Part shown: piece by piece, positions 47,908-56,123 of the stretch
Layout: the number at the start of each line of letters is the position of its first letter
Position numbering within the stretch: the stretch's first letter is position 1
Source of the DNA: Chitinophagaceae bacterium
Lineage (GTDB): Bacteria > Bacteroidota > Bacteroidia > Chitinophagales > Chitinophagaceae
Direction: 5' to 3'
NCBI GenBank assembly: GCA_019752045.1
Contig: JAIEMP010000008.1
Coordinates: 192,617 to 256,616 of the forward strand
Length of the DNA stretch: 64,000 nt
Position numbers and translations under genes: made by a program
The notes under the pieces: model-generated
Told to the model about the DNA's origin: nothing
The model's database searches: none
What the model saw: only the letters and a program-made list of their open reading frames with translations

Positions 47908-50010
47908 TTATTTTTTCAGGAGTGCAATAAACTCTTCTTCAGAAATAATTTTGACAGTTGTTATTTTTTTTGCTTTCTCCAGTTTACTGCCTGCATCTTC
48001 ACCCACTACAAGGTAATTGAGTTTTGCACTTACTCCGCTTAGAATAATTCCGCCTTCATCTTCCGCCATTTTTTCTGCTTCGCTCCGCTTCAATGTTGGA
48101 AGTGTTCCGGTAAATAAAAAAGTAATGCCATTTAAATTACCGTCATGTGTTGATTCTTTCTGTTCATTTTTTAACTGCAGTCCCAATGCTTCCAGTTGTT
48201 GAAGCAGTGCAATGTTTTCACTGTTGCTGAAAAATTCAAAAATACTTCCTGCAACTCTTGGGCCAACATCTTCCATGTGTTGTAATTCTTCCATTGACTT
48301 GTTAGCTATATCGAGCAGATGATTGGTTGAGGCCGCCAGCGTTTTTGCTGTTGCTTCTCCTACAAAGCGAATACCCAACGCATATATTAAACGAAACAGC
48401 GGTTGCTTTTTTGAATTTTCAATTGCTGTCTGCAGATTGTCTACACTCTTTGCTCCATAGCCTTCTAAGCTCCTGATCTGTTCAAATGGTAACTGATAAA
48501 GCGACGGAATATTTTTAAGATAACCCAGTTCATAAAACTTCCGCACATTGGCATCACCCATGCCACGTATATCCATGGCATCTTTGCTTGTAAAATGAAT
48601 AATGCGTTCTACAATCTGTGCTTCGCATTGATAATTTATACAACGCCACACTGCTTCTTCTGCAGGCTTTACCAAATCACTTTTGCACACAGGGCATTGT
48701 GTTGGAAAAATGATGGGGCTTTCATCACCTGTTCTAAGTTCGGGCATTGATTTTACAATGTAAGGAATCACATCGCCTGCACGTTCAACCAAAACGGTAT
48801 CACCCATCATCAGATCTTTCTCTGCAATAAAATCCTGATTATGTAAAGAGATACTGGTTACCGTTACTCCACCAATTGCTACCGGATCAATCTTGGCAAC
48901 AGGTGTTACAGCACCGGTTCTGCCAACCTGGTATTCTACATTGCGTAGCTTGCTTGTGCCTTGTCTGGCTTTAAATTTATAAGCAATGGCCCAGCGTGGA
49001 TGATGACTTGTCATGCCCATTTTATCCTGCAACAACAGGTCATCAACTTTAATCACCATGCCGTCTATCTCGTAAGGAAGTGTGTCCCGCTTTTGTTCAA
49101 ACTCATTACAGTAAGCAATTACTTCATCAATGCCTTTGCAGATTTTCTTTTCTTTTTCCGGACTGCGAAAACCCAGCTCCCACATCATTTTTAAAGCAGC
49201 ACTATGTGTGTGCAACACATCATACAAGGTGCTTTTTGTTGCCGACATGGTAACAAAACCTACATGATATAAAAATGCTTCCAGATTTCTGCGTGCAACT
49301 TCTTTTTCATCTTTTATACGCAAACTTCCGCTGGCTGCATTGCGTGGATTGGCTAATGGTGGTAAATTTTCTTCGGCCAGCTGATCGTTATAGGCTTTAA
49401 AATTTTTCTTACTCAGTAACACTTCACCACGAATTTCAATTTGACTGATGCCGTATTGAGAAAATGCAGCAGATAGTGGAATGGATTTAATTTGGCGGAT
49501 ATTGGTAGTAATTTCTTCGCCTTCTGATCCATCACCTCTTGTTGCGGCACGTACCAACAGATCGTCCTGATAAATAAGTGAAATACTTGCGCCGTCGAAT
49601 TTTGGTTCTACACAATATTCAATTTCAGTTAACCCGCTTGCTTCTTTTGCTTTACGATCCCAATCAATAAGGTCATCTGCATTGTAAGAGTTTTCTAAAC
49701 TCAGCATGGGAACAAGATGCTGTACTTTTTTAAAATCATTTCCCAAACCCTTTGCAACACGTTGTGTGGGAGATGCAGGAGTAATGAGTGCAGGATTTGC
49801 GGCTTCAATCTTCTCCAGGGCTTTGTAGAGTTGATCATATTCATAATCGCTGATGAAAGGATCATTTAATACATAGTAACGGTATTCATGAAACCGGAGA
49901 GCGTTGCGTAACAACTCCAGTTGACTTGGTTCAATTTCTTTTTGATTCAGTTGTTGAAGCAGCGAAGCAGTTGATTGCTGCAGTTGTTTTGTAATGTCTG
50001 GAGAATACAT
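47908..50010 (-). CDS. ligA: NAD+-dependent DNA ligase
   Basis: 700 residues from the ATG at 50008-50010 (an ATG 14 codons upstream adds a hydrophobic stretch not typical for LigA). Adenylation Lys137 in EPKFDGAS (KxDG), NAD-binding Ia domain at the N-terminus (HEYRYYVLNDPFISDYEYDQL), OB fold, zinc finger CPVC...CINYQC, HhH region and C-terminal BRCT domain (about 625-700). Joins Okazaki fragments. Length matches the family. Confidence 0.96.
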   Translation of the reverse strand: MYSPDITKQLQQSTASLLQQLNQKEIEPSQLELLRNALRFHEYRYYVLNDPFISDYEYDQLYKALEKIEAANPALITPASPTQRVAKGLGNDFKKVQHLVPMLSLENSYNADDLIDWDRKAKEASGLTEIEYCVEPKFDGASISLIYQDDLLVRAATRGDGSEGEEITTNIRQIKSIPLSAAFSQYGISQIEIRGEVLLSKKNFKAYNDQLAEENLPPLANPRNAASGSLRIKDEKEVARRNLEAFLYHVGFVTMSATKSTLYDVLHTHSAALKMMWELGFRSPEKEKKICKGIDEVIAYCNEFEQKRDTLPYEIDGMVIKVDDLLLQDKMGMTSHHPRWAIAYKFKARQGTSKLRNVEYQVGRTGAVTPVAKIDPVAIGGVTVTSISLHNQDFIAEKDLMMGDTVLVERAGDVIPYIVKSMPELRTGDESPIIFPTQCPVCKSDLVKPAEEAVWRCINYQCEAQIVERIIHFTSKDAMDIRGMGDANVRKFYELGYLKNIPSLYQLPFEQIRSLEGYGAKSVDNLQTAIENSKKQPLFRLIYALGIRFVGEATAKTLAASTNHLLDIANKSMEELQHMEDVGPRVAGSIFEFFSNSENIALLQQLEALGLQLKNEQKESTHDGNLNGITFLFTGTLPTLKRSEAEKMAEDEGGIILSGVSAKLNYLVVGEDAGSKLEKAKKITTVKIISEEEFIALLKK

Positions 50011-50183
50011 AAAAATAAAATCTGGCAGTAAAAATACAAGGACTGGGAACAAAACAAATTAAATTCGATATTTGATTTACTATACTAATTTTAAAAAAAA
50101 GTAGTTCTGGTCCTTTTTAAGGTGTTGACCATTATTCTGTAGTTGTTCACCACAGTAGTATTGTAGTTAAATCAGGGAACCAT

Positions 50184-50222
50184 CCCGAAATCGGGCTGTT
50201 ATCGATTTCGGGGCTCTTTTTT
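50184..50222 (+). terminator. Hairpin plus T-run in the amidohydrolase upstream region
   Basis: CCCGAAATCG (50184-50193) pairs with CGATTTCGGG (50203-50212), followed by GCTCTTTTTT. It looks like a Rho-independent terminator but has no plus-strand gene upstream of it, so it may be a repeat element or an attenuator for the amidohydrolase. Confidence 0.5.
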
Positions 50223-50293
50223 GTTTCTTTTTGGAGAAGCAAAAAGAAAAGAAAACAATTTTAAGCTTGCAAAAAATCAAACTAAAAAAAACA

Positions 50294-51937
50294 ATGATCC
50301 GATTTTTCATCCTTTTGCTTGTAGTAATTACTTTTAGCCAATGCAACAGCAAAACAACAACTGTTGACTCATTACTCTTTAACGGAACAGTGTACACCGT
50401 TGATTCCTCGTTTTCAAAAGCAGAAGCTGTTGCGGTGAAAGACGGAAAAATTGTAGCAGTAGGCAACACTGCCGATCTGCAAAAGATGTACACGGCAAAA
50501 GAAAACATTGATCTGCAGGGGAAGTTTTTATATCCCGGTTTTATTGATGCGCATGCACATTTCTATCGTTATGGATTGGGCTTACGTACAGCCGATCTCA
50601 CCGGCACAACCAGTTGGGAAGAAGTGCTGCAACGTTTGCAACAATTTAAAAAAGATGTGGTGCTTGCACCCGGCGAATGGATCATTGGCCGTGGATGGGA
50701 TCAAAACGACTGGGAACAAAAAGAGTTCCCCGTGAATCAAAAATTAAATGAACTGTTTCCGGACAATCCGGTATTGTTAACAAGGGTTGATGGTCATGCT
50801 GCAGTAGTGAATGAGCTTGCTTTATCTAAAAGCGGTGTAACTGCTGCAACAACTTTGGTTGGGGGCGATGTGATTTTGCAAAACGGCAAACCAACCGGCG
50901 TGTTGATTGATAACGCTATTGATCTTGTTTCAAAAAATATTCCTCCCGCAACAGATCTGCAAATAAAAGAAGGATTGAAAGCTGCCCAACAGAATTGTTT
51001 TGCTGCAGGGTTAACATCTATTACCGATTGCGGATTAGATTATGAAGATGTATTGCAGATTGAAAAAGCAAACATGAGCGGCGATTTAAAAATGCGTTTA
51101 TACGTGATGTTAAGCGACGCTACTAAAAATTACAATGCTATTTTTCAACGGGGGAAAATAAAAACAGAACGGTTGAATGTACGCAGCTTTAAAGTATATG
51201 CTGATGGTGCTTTGGGTTCAAGAGGCGCCTGTTTGCTGGAGCCGTATGAAGATAAACCGGGCAGTGTTGGTTTTTTACTCAGCAATCCCGAACATTTTGA
51301 TTCTGTTGCTTCGGTGATTTATCAAAAAGGATTTCAGATGTGTACACATGCTATTGGTGATAGCGGCAACCGAACCATTCTCAATATTTATGGTAAGTAC
51401 TTAAAAGAAAAAAATGATCTGCGCTGGCGTATTGAACATGCACAGGTTGTAAATGCAAACGATTTTAAATTGTTTGGAATGTACAGTGTGGTGCCCAGTG
51501 TACAACCTACACATGCAACAAGTGATATGTACTGGGCCGAAAAAAGAGTAGGACCAACACGTGTAAAAGGTGCTTATGCATTTAATGATCTGTTGCAGCA
51601 AAACGGATGGATTCCATTGGGAACTGATTTTCCTGTTGAAGATATTGATCCTTTGAAAACTTTTTATGCCGCTGTGTTTCGTAAAGATGCGAAAGGCTGG
51701 CCTGCTACGGGTTTTCAAACAGAAAATGCATTATCCCGTGAAACAACATTACGTGGTATGACCATCTGGGCAGCCAAATCAAGCTTTGAAGAACAGGAGA
51801 AAGGAAGCATCGAAAAAGGAAAGCTGGCCGATTTTGTTTTGCTTGATCATGATTTAATGACTGCATCGTTTGAACAGATCCTTACAACAAAAGTGATCAA
51901 AACTATTTGTGGAGGTGAAGTTGTTTTTTCAAAATAA
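50294..51937 (+). CDS. Amidohydrolase (YtcJ-like metal-dependent hydrolase), lipoprotein
   Basis: 547 residues from the ATG at 50294. An earlier in-frame ATG (50231) would place Lys-rich residues before the lipoprotein signal. Signal with lipobox TFSQC (Cys15). GFIDAHAHF (metal His), EHAQ, AIGDSGNR and the Asp in GTDFPVEDIDP are the metal motifs of the amidohydrolase superfamily. The YtcJ branch includes N-substituted formamide deformylases. Substrate unknown. Confidence 0.88.
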   Translation: MIRFFILLLVVITFSQCNSKTTTVDSLLFNGTVYTVDSSFSKAEAVAVKDGKIVAVGNTADLQKMYTAKENIDLQGKFLYPGFIDAHAHFYRYGLGLRTADLTGTTSWEEVLQRLQQFKKDVVLAPGEWIIGRGWDQNDWEQKEFPVNQKLNELFPDNPVLLTRVDGHAAVVNELALSKSGVTAATTLVGGDVILQNGKPTGVLIDNAIDLVSKNIPPATDLQIKEGLKAAQQNCFAAGLTSITDCGLDYEDVLQIEKANMSGDLKMRLYVMLSDATKNYNAIFQRGKIKTERLNVRSFKVYADGALGSRGACLLEPYEDKPGSVGFLLSNPEHFDSVASVIYQKGFQMCTHAIGDSGNRTILNIYGKYLKEKNDLRWRIEHAQVVNANDFKLFGMYSVVPSVQPTHATSDMYWAEKRVGPTRVKGAYAFNDLLQQNGWIPLGTDFPVEDIDPLKTFYAAVFRKDAKGWPATGFQTENALSRETTLRGMTIWAAKSSFEEQEKGSIEKGKLADFVLLDHDLMTASFEQILTTKVIKTICGGEVVFSK

Positions 51938-51946
51938 ACAAACAGA

Positions 51947-52792
51947 TTAAAAAGCAGCTTCGCTCCTGAATTCTCTGGGGCGGCTCTTTTTCTTTTTAGC
52001 AAATACACGGTTAAAATAAGAGAGCGATTCAAAACCGGCACTGCGTGCAATGGTGGAGATCTGTTTATCTGTTTCAATCAATTGATAACAGGCATAACCA
52101 ATCCTGATTTCGTTGAGGTAATCAGAAAATGTTTTACCGGTTGCCCGTTTAAAAAATTTACAAAAAGCACTGGGTGATATATTGATAATCTTCGCTGCAT
52201 CGGAAATGCGGATGGGCTTGGCAAAATTCTGTTCTACATACGTACACACTTTGTTAATGCGGGGCTCACTGTTTTTAGCTGTTGAAATATCGTACTCGGC
52301 CGATGCAAGCTTGGTTCCTTTTTGTTTACTCAGTTGCTCCAGCAACCAGATGAGATCAGTAAATTTTTCAATGCCTGTTTTTTCGGGGAGTTCCAAAATC
52401 ACATCTTTAAACAACCGGCTGTTTTTAAAGTGAAGGCCGTATTTGCTTTTCTGTAACAAACGTTTTATACTGTCAAACTCATTTAAACCGGTCAGACTGT
52501 TAAACAGTGAACCCGAAAACTGAATCACTACAAACTCACAGGTAGTATCTTTTATTTTTTTATCGGTTACCCATGTATGAGGTAAATCAGGACCAATTAA
52601 TACCAAGTCGCCCGGCGAAAATTCCTGATAGCTGTCGCCAACAATTCGCTTACCCGATATGTTTATTTTATATGTAAGTTCATACTCCGGATGATGATGC
52701 CAGTAAAACTCCAGATAGGGAAGACTCATCTGGTATGCAACCAGTACGGGTTTATCATCTCCGGGAACTATTTTTTCGAGTTCTGCTTTCAT
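51947..52792 (-). CDS. AraC-family transcriptional regulator with cupin sensor
   Basis: 281 residues from the ATG at 52790-52792. A longer in-frame reading from 52945 adds 51 residues in the intergenic region and is rejected. N-terminal cupin (LEFYWHHHPEYELTYKI) and C-terminal AraC HTH (ISDAAKIINISPSAFCKFFKRATGKTFSDYL, SYFNRVFAKKKKSRPREFR). Divergent from the GH13/Sus genes with a 263-nt gap, so a likely regulator of that locus, perhaps sensing maltose-type sugars. This is inference. Confidence 0.85.
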   Translation of the reverse strand: MKAELEKIVPGDDKPVLVAYQMSLPYLEFYWHHHPEYELTYKINISGKRIVGDSYQEFSPGDLVLIGPDLPHTWVTDKKIKDTTCEFVVIQFSGSLFNSLTGLNEFDSIKRLLQKSKYGLHFKNSRLFKDVILELPEKTGIEKFTDLIWLLEQLSKQKGTKLASAEYDISTAKNSEPRINKVCTYVEQNFAKPIRISDAAKIINISPSAFCKFFKRATGKTFSDYLNEIRIGYACYQLIETDKQISTIARSAGFESLSYFNRVFAKKKKSRPREFRSEAAF

Positions 52793-52870
52793 TTGATCTC
52801 TGCCATTAATCTGTACACTAAAAATACAGCAAGGTTGGCAATATAGTGTCAGAAATTGGAATTTTAGTTC

Positions 52871-52898
52871 AATTAGAGCCCTTCCCCATGCTCTAATT
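52871..52898. promoter_or_regulatory. 9-bp inverted repeat between the AraC gene and the amylase
   Basis: AATTAGAGC (52871-52879) and GCTCTAATT (52890-52898) are perfect complements with a 10-nt spacer. Candidate binding site of the divergent regulator, or part of an mRNA hairpin. Confidence 0.45.
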
Positions 52899-53055
52899 TT
52901 GTAAGGCTTTTTTGATTGCGGCAACTGATGAATTAAGTGCTTCAAGGATTGGTAAACGAATTAAAAACGATCATGCTTACAACTTGCAATCATTACGGGG
53001 ATTAATTCAAACAACAGCTCATTTTTATTTTCACCAGAGGCGCAAACGATTGCAT

Positions 53056-55959
53056 ATGAAAAAAAGTTTACTCAGTTTAATTCTGTTGTGTTCTTTAGCG
53101 TTTACCAACGCTCAGTTATTAACGTTTACTCCAGACTTTCCGTTAGATAACAGCAATCTTGTTATTACAATGGATGCAGAGAAAGGGAACAAAGGCCTGC
53201 TCGGATTTGCAGGACCCGTATATGTACATGTGGGTGTTATTACCAATCTCAGCAGCGGCCCCTCAGACTGGAAGTATGTTCCATTTGCATGGGCTACCTC
53301 TAACCCCGCTGCACAGGCTGTAAGTGCTGGAACCAACAAATGGACCTACACGATTAATAATATCAGAACCTTCTTTAATGTACCACCAGGTGAAACCATC
53401 CTGCGTGTAAATATTCTTTTCAGAAATGCAGCCGGTACTCTGGTACAACGAAATATTGATGGCAGCGATATGTATCTGCCGGTGTATGCTGCAGGTGCAT
53501 TTGCAGTACGGTTTACATTACCTCCTTTGCAGCCAACTTACAATATGATGCCGGAACCCATCAATGTATCGGTACCTGCAAACATTCCTGTAACTGCTGT
53601 TGCAAGTAAAAACGCCAACATCATTATCCGTTATAACGGCACACAGATAGGATCAGCAACAGCTGCCCAAACAGCAAGTGGCACTGCCAACATAACCACA
53701 ACTTGTGAGCATCAGTTAACCATTGAAGCAAACGACAATGGGAATATCATCAGAGATACCATCAACTTTTTTATTCCGCCCGTTACGTACCCAACAGCCG
53801 CAAGACCTGCAGGCCGGAGAGATGGAATTACATTTGAAAACAACAATACGGAAGCTGTCTTTATTTTATATGCACCGCTTAAGAATCGTGTTTCTATTAT
53901 TGGTGATTTTAATAACTGGACACAAACCTGTGCAGGGCTTTTACAAAAAGATGGTGATTATTTCTGGACAAGAGTCACCGGCTTAACAGCGGGTAACAAT
54001 TACCGTTACCAATACATTGTTGATGACAGTATTCGTGTGGCAGATCCATACAGCGAACTGCTGCTGGATCCATCAAATGATCAATTTATTTCTGCAACTA
54101 CGTTTCCTAACAGACCTGCATACCCTGCAGGAAAAACCAGTGGTGGTTTTGTAGGTGTCATCACTCCCGGTGAAACACCGTACAACTGGACCAGCAACAG
54201 CTATGTGCGTCCCGATAAAAAAGATTTGATGATTTATCTGTTGCTGATGCGTGATTTTACAGAAGCACAAAACTGGCAAACGTTAAAAGATACACTCAAC
54301 TATATTAAAACACTGGGCTTTAATGCTATTAAGATTTTGCCGTTTAATGAATTCGACGGTAACATCAGCTGGGGATACAACCCCTGCTATTTCTTTGCTC
54401 CCGATAAAGCATACGGAACAAAGAATGCATTAAAGGCCATGATTGATCAGGCCCATAACATGGGAATTGCAGTGATACAGGATGTTGCATTAAATCATGC
54501 AACGGGTCAATCGCCGCTTGCAGCAATGTGGTGGAATTCGGCTGCCAGTCAACCCGCTGCCAACAATCCTTACTTCTACCAAACAGCACAGCATCCGTTT
54601 AATGTGTTCAACGATTTTAATCACAATTCAGAAGCAACCAAACTGCATGTTGCACGGTTTATCCGTCATTGGTTAACGGAGTACAGGATTGATGGTTTCC
54701 GTTGGGATTTGAGTAAAGGATTTACCAATCAGAATTGTGGAAATAATCAGGGGTGTTGGGATGCATTTAATCAGGATCGCATCAACATATGGAAACGTTA
54801 CAACGATTCAATGCAAAATGTATCACCCGGTTCATATTGTATTCTGGAGCATTTTGCAGCCTCGGCTGAAGATGCTGAATTAGCAAGAAACGGTATGTTA
54901 CTCTGGGGTAACATGAATTATAATTTTACCGGTAATGTAAAAGGTAACGCAGGAGAAGCTGATATCAACAATGCGTTTTGGATTAATCGTTGGGGTTCAA
55001 CCAACCTCACAGATAAACCCGGTTTAATTACGTTTGCTGAAAGTCATGATGAAGAGCGTGTGATTTACAATACACAAAACAGCAACACGACCAATACCTC
55101 TAACTCTGCTGTACACAACCCAAGAGATTTAAATACGGCCTTACGCAGAAAAGAAGCAATGGCCGCCATACTCATGGGTTTACCCGGTCCAAAAATGATC
55201 TGGCAGTTTGGAGAGTTGGGTTACGATTTTTCCATTAACCGTTGTACCAACGGAACAATTAATAATGGCTGCCGTCTCGATCCAAAACCCATCCGTTGGG
55301 ATTATTATCAGGTGCTCAACCGTCGCAGGTTGTTTGAAACCTATGCAGCAATGGCGAAACTTCGCCAACAGAAGCCCGTTACTTTCCGTACTCCAAATCT
55401 TGCCAACGGAACCAATCTCGGCGGTAGTCTTGTAAAAACCGTAGTGGTTGATCATGCCGATTTGAAATATGTAATTGTTGCCAACTTTGATGTGTTTCAG
55501 CAATCGCCCAATGTAACCTTCCCGGCAACCGGCACATGGTATAACTATACACAAGGTGGCAGCATCAGTGTATCAGGTGCAACCTTTAATGTTGTATTAC
55601 CACCAGGTGAATTCAGAGTATTTCTCGACCAGAATATAGCAGGAGGTATTGTTACCAGCATCCGGGATGTGATAGCAAACAGCAATGAATTTAAACTTGG
55701 TGTTTATCCAAACCCGGTACAGCAAACATCTTTTGTACGTTATGAGTTGCCAAAGAGCGGACAGGTAACGCTTCGTGTAATGAATATCCAGGGCCAGGTG
55801 CTTGCAACAAAAAACATGGGCTTTCAGTTAAAAGGGTTGCAGGTATATGAGCTCAATAAAAATGATGTAAACGGTGCTGCATTAAAAGCCGGACAATATG
55901 TATTGCAGGTGAGAGTAGATAATATAGTGCGTTATGAGAAACTGATAGTGCAGCAGTAA
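53056..55959 (+). CDS. GH13 alpha-amylase with CBM-like N-terminus and T9SS sorting domain
   Basis: 967 residues from the ATG at 53056, which gives a clean signal peptide (cleavage near TNAQ). An ATG at 52912 adds 48 residues and is rejected. N-terminal beta-sandwich domains (about 20-270), a CBM48-like domain (VFILYAPLKNRVSIIGDFNNWT), GH13 catalytic barrel with DGFRWDLSKGF (nucleophile Asp), CILEHFA (acid/base Glu) and FAESHDEERVIYN (third Asp), and a C-terminal type A sorting domain (YPNPVQQTSFVRYELP). It would cut alpha-1,4-glucans at the cell surface. It is the first of the plus-strand run that continues with susC and susD. Confidence 0.92.
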   Translation: MKKSLLSLILLCSLAFTNAQLLTFTPDFPLDNSNLVITMDAEKGNKGLLGFAGPVYVHVGVITNLSSGPSDWKYVPFAWATSNPAAQAVSAGTNKWTYTINNIRTFFNVPPGETILRVNILFRNAAGTLVQRNIDGSDMYLPVYAAGAFAVRFTLPPLQPTYNMMPEPINVSVPANIPVTAVASKNANIIIRYNGTQIGSATAAQTASGTANITTTCEHQLTIEANDNGNIIRDTINFFIPPVTYPTAARPAGRRDGITFENNNTEAVFILYAPLKNRVSIIGDFNNWTQTCAGLLQKDGDYFWTRVTGLTAGNNYRYQYIVDDSIRVADPYSELLLDPSNDQFISATTFPNRPAYPAGKTSGGFVGVITPGETPYNWTSNSYVRPDKKDLMIYLLLMRDFTEAQNWQTLKDTLNYIKTLGFNAIKILPFNEFDGNISWGYNPCYFFAPDKAYGTKNALKAMIDQAHNMGIAVIQDVALNHATGQSPLAAMWWNSAASQPAANNPYFYQTAQHPFNVFNDFNHNSEATKLHVARFIRHWLTEYRIDGFRWDLSKGFTNQNCGNNQGCWDAFNQDRINIWKRYNDSMQNVSPGSYCILEHFAASAEDAELARNGMLLWGNMNYNFTGNVKGNAGEADINNAFWINRWGSTNLTDKPGLITFAESHDEERVIYNTQNSNTTNTSNSAVHNPRDLNTALRRKEAMAAILMGLPGPKMIWQFGELGYDFSINRCTNGTINNGCRLDPKPIRWDYYQVLNRRRLFETYAAMAKLRQQKPVTFRTPNLANGTNLGGSLVKTVVVDHADLKYVIVANFDVFQQSPNVTFPATGTWYNYTQGGSISVSGATFNVVLPPGEFRVFLDQNIAGGIVTSIRDVIANSNEFKLGVYPNPVQQTSFVRYELPKSGQVTLRVMNIQGQVLATKNMGFQLKGLQVYELNKNDVNGAALKAGQYVLQVRVDNIVRYEKLIVQQ

Positions 55960-56046
55960 ATGAATATTGAATGTCTTGAAAGAGACTTAAACGTTGTATA
56001 AATAAAAGTCTTTTCTGTTTTGTTGAAGTTTGTTTTTAAAAGCACA

Positions 56047-56081
56047 GCTGTTTTTACAGCAAAAACAGAAAAATACTTTTG
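56047..56081 (+). promoter_or_regulatory. Promoter region of susC with a small hairpin
   Basis: GCTGTTTTTACAGC (56047-56060) is a 5-bp stem with a T4 loop, followed by the -7 element TACTTTTG (56074-56081, exact TAnnTTTG). The hairpin lies where the -33 element would be, so it may be a regulator site. The ATG at 56124 is 43 nt downstream of the -7 element. Confidence 0.5.
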
Positions 56082-56123
56082 ATGATTTTAGATTGCGAAT
56101 TGTTAAAACCTAAACTATTGATT

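Noticed and set aside
50184..50222. Second attenuator in front of the amidohydrolase
   Set aside because: There is a hairpin and T-run, but no leader ORF with biased codons and no alternative pairing was found.
52793..52945. Extension of the AraC regulator to 52945
   Set aside because: Fifty-one residues without family resemblance, overlapping the inverted repeat region.
52912..53055. Longer start for the GH13 enzyme
   Set aside because: The added 48 residues lie in the intergenic regulatory region and hide the signal peptide at 53056.
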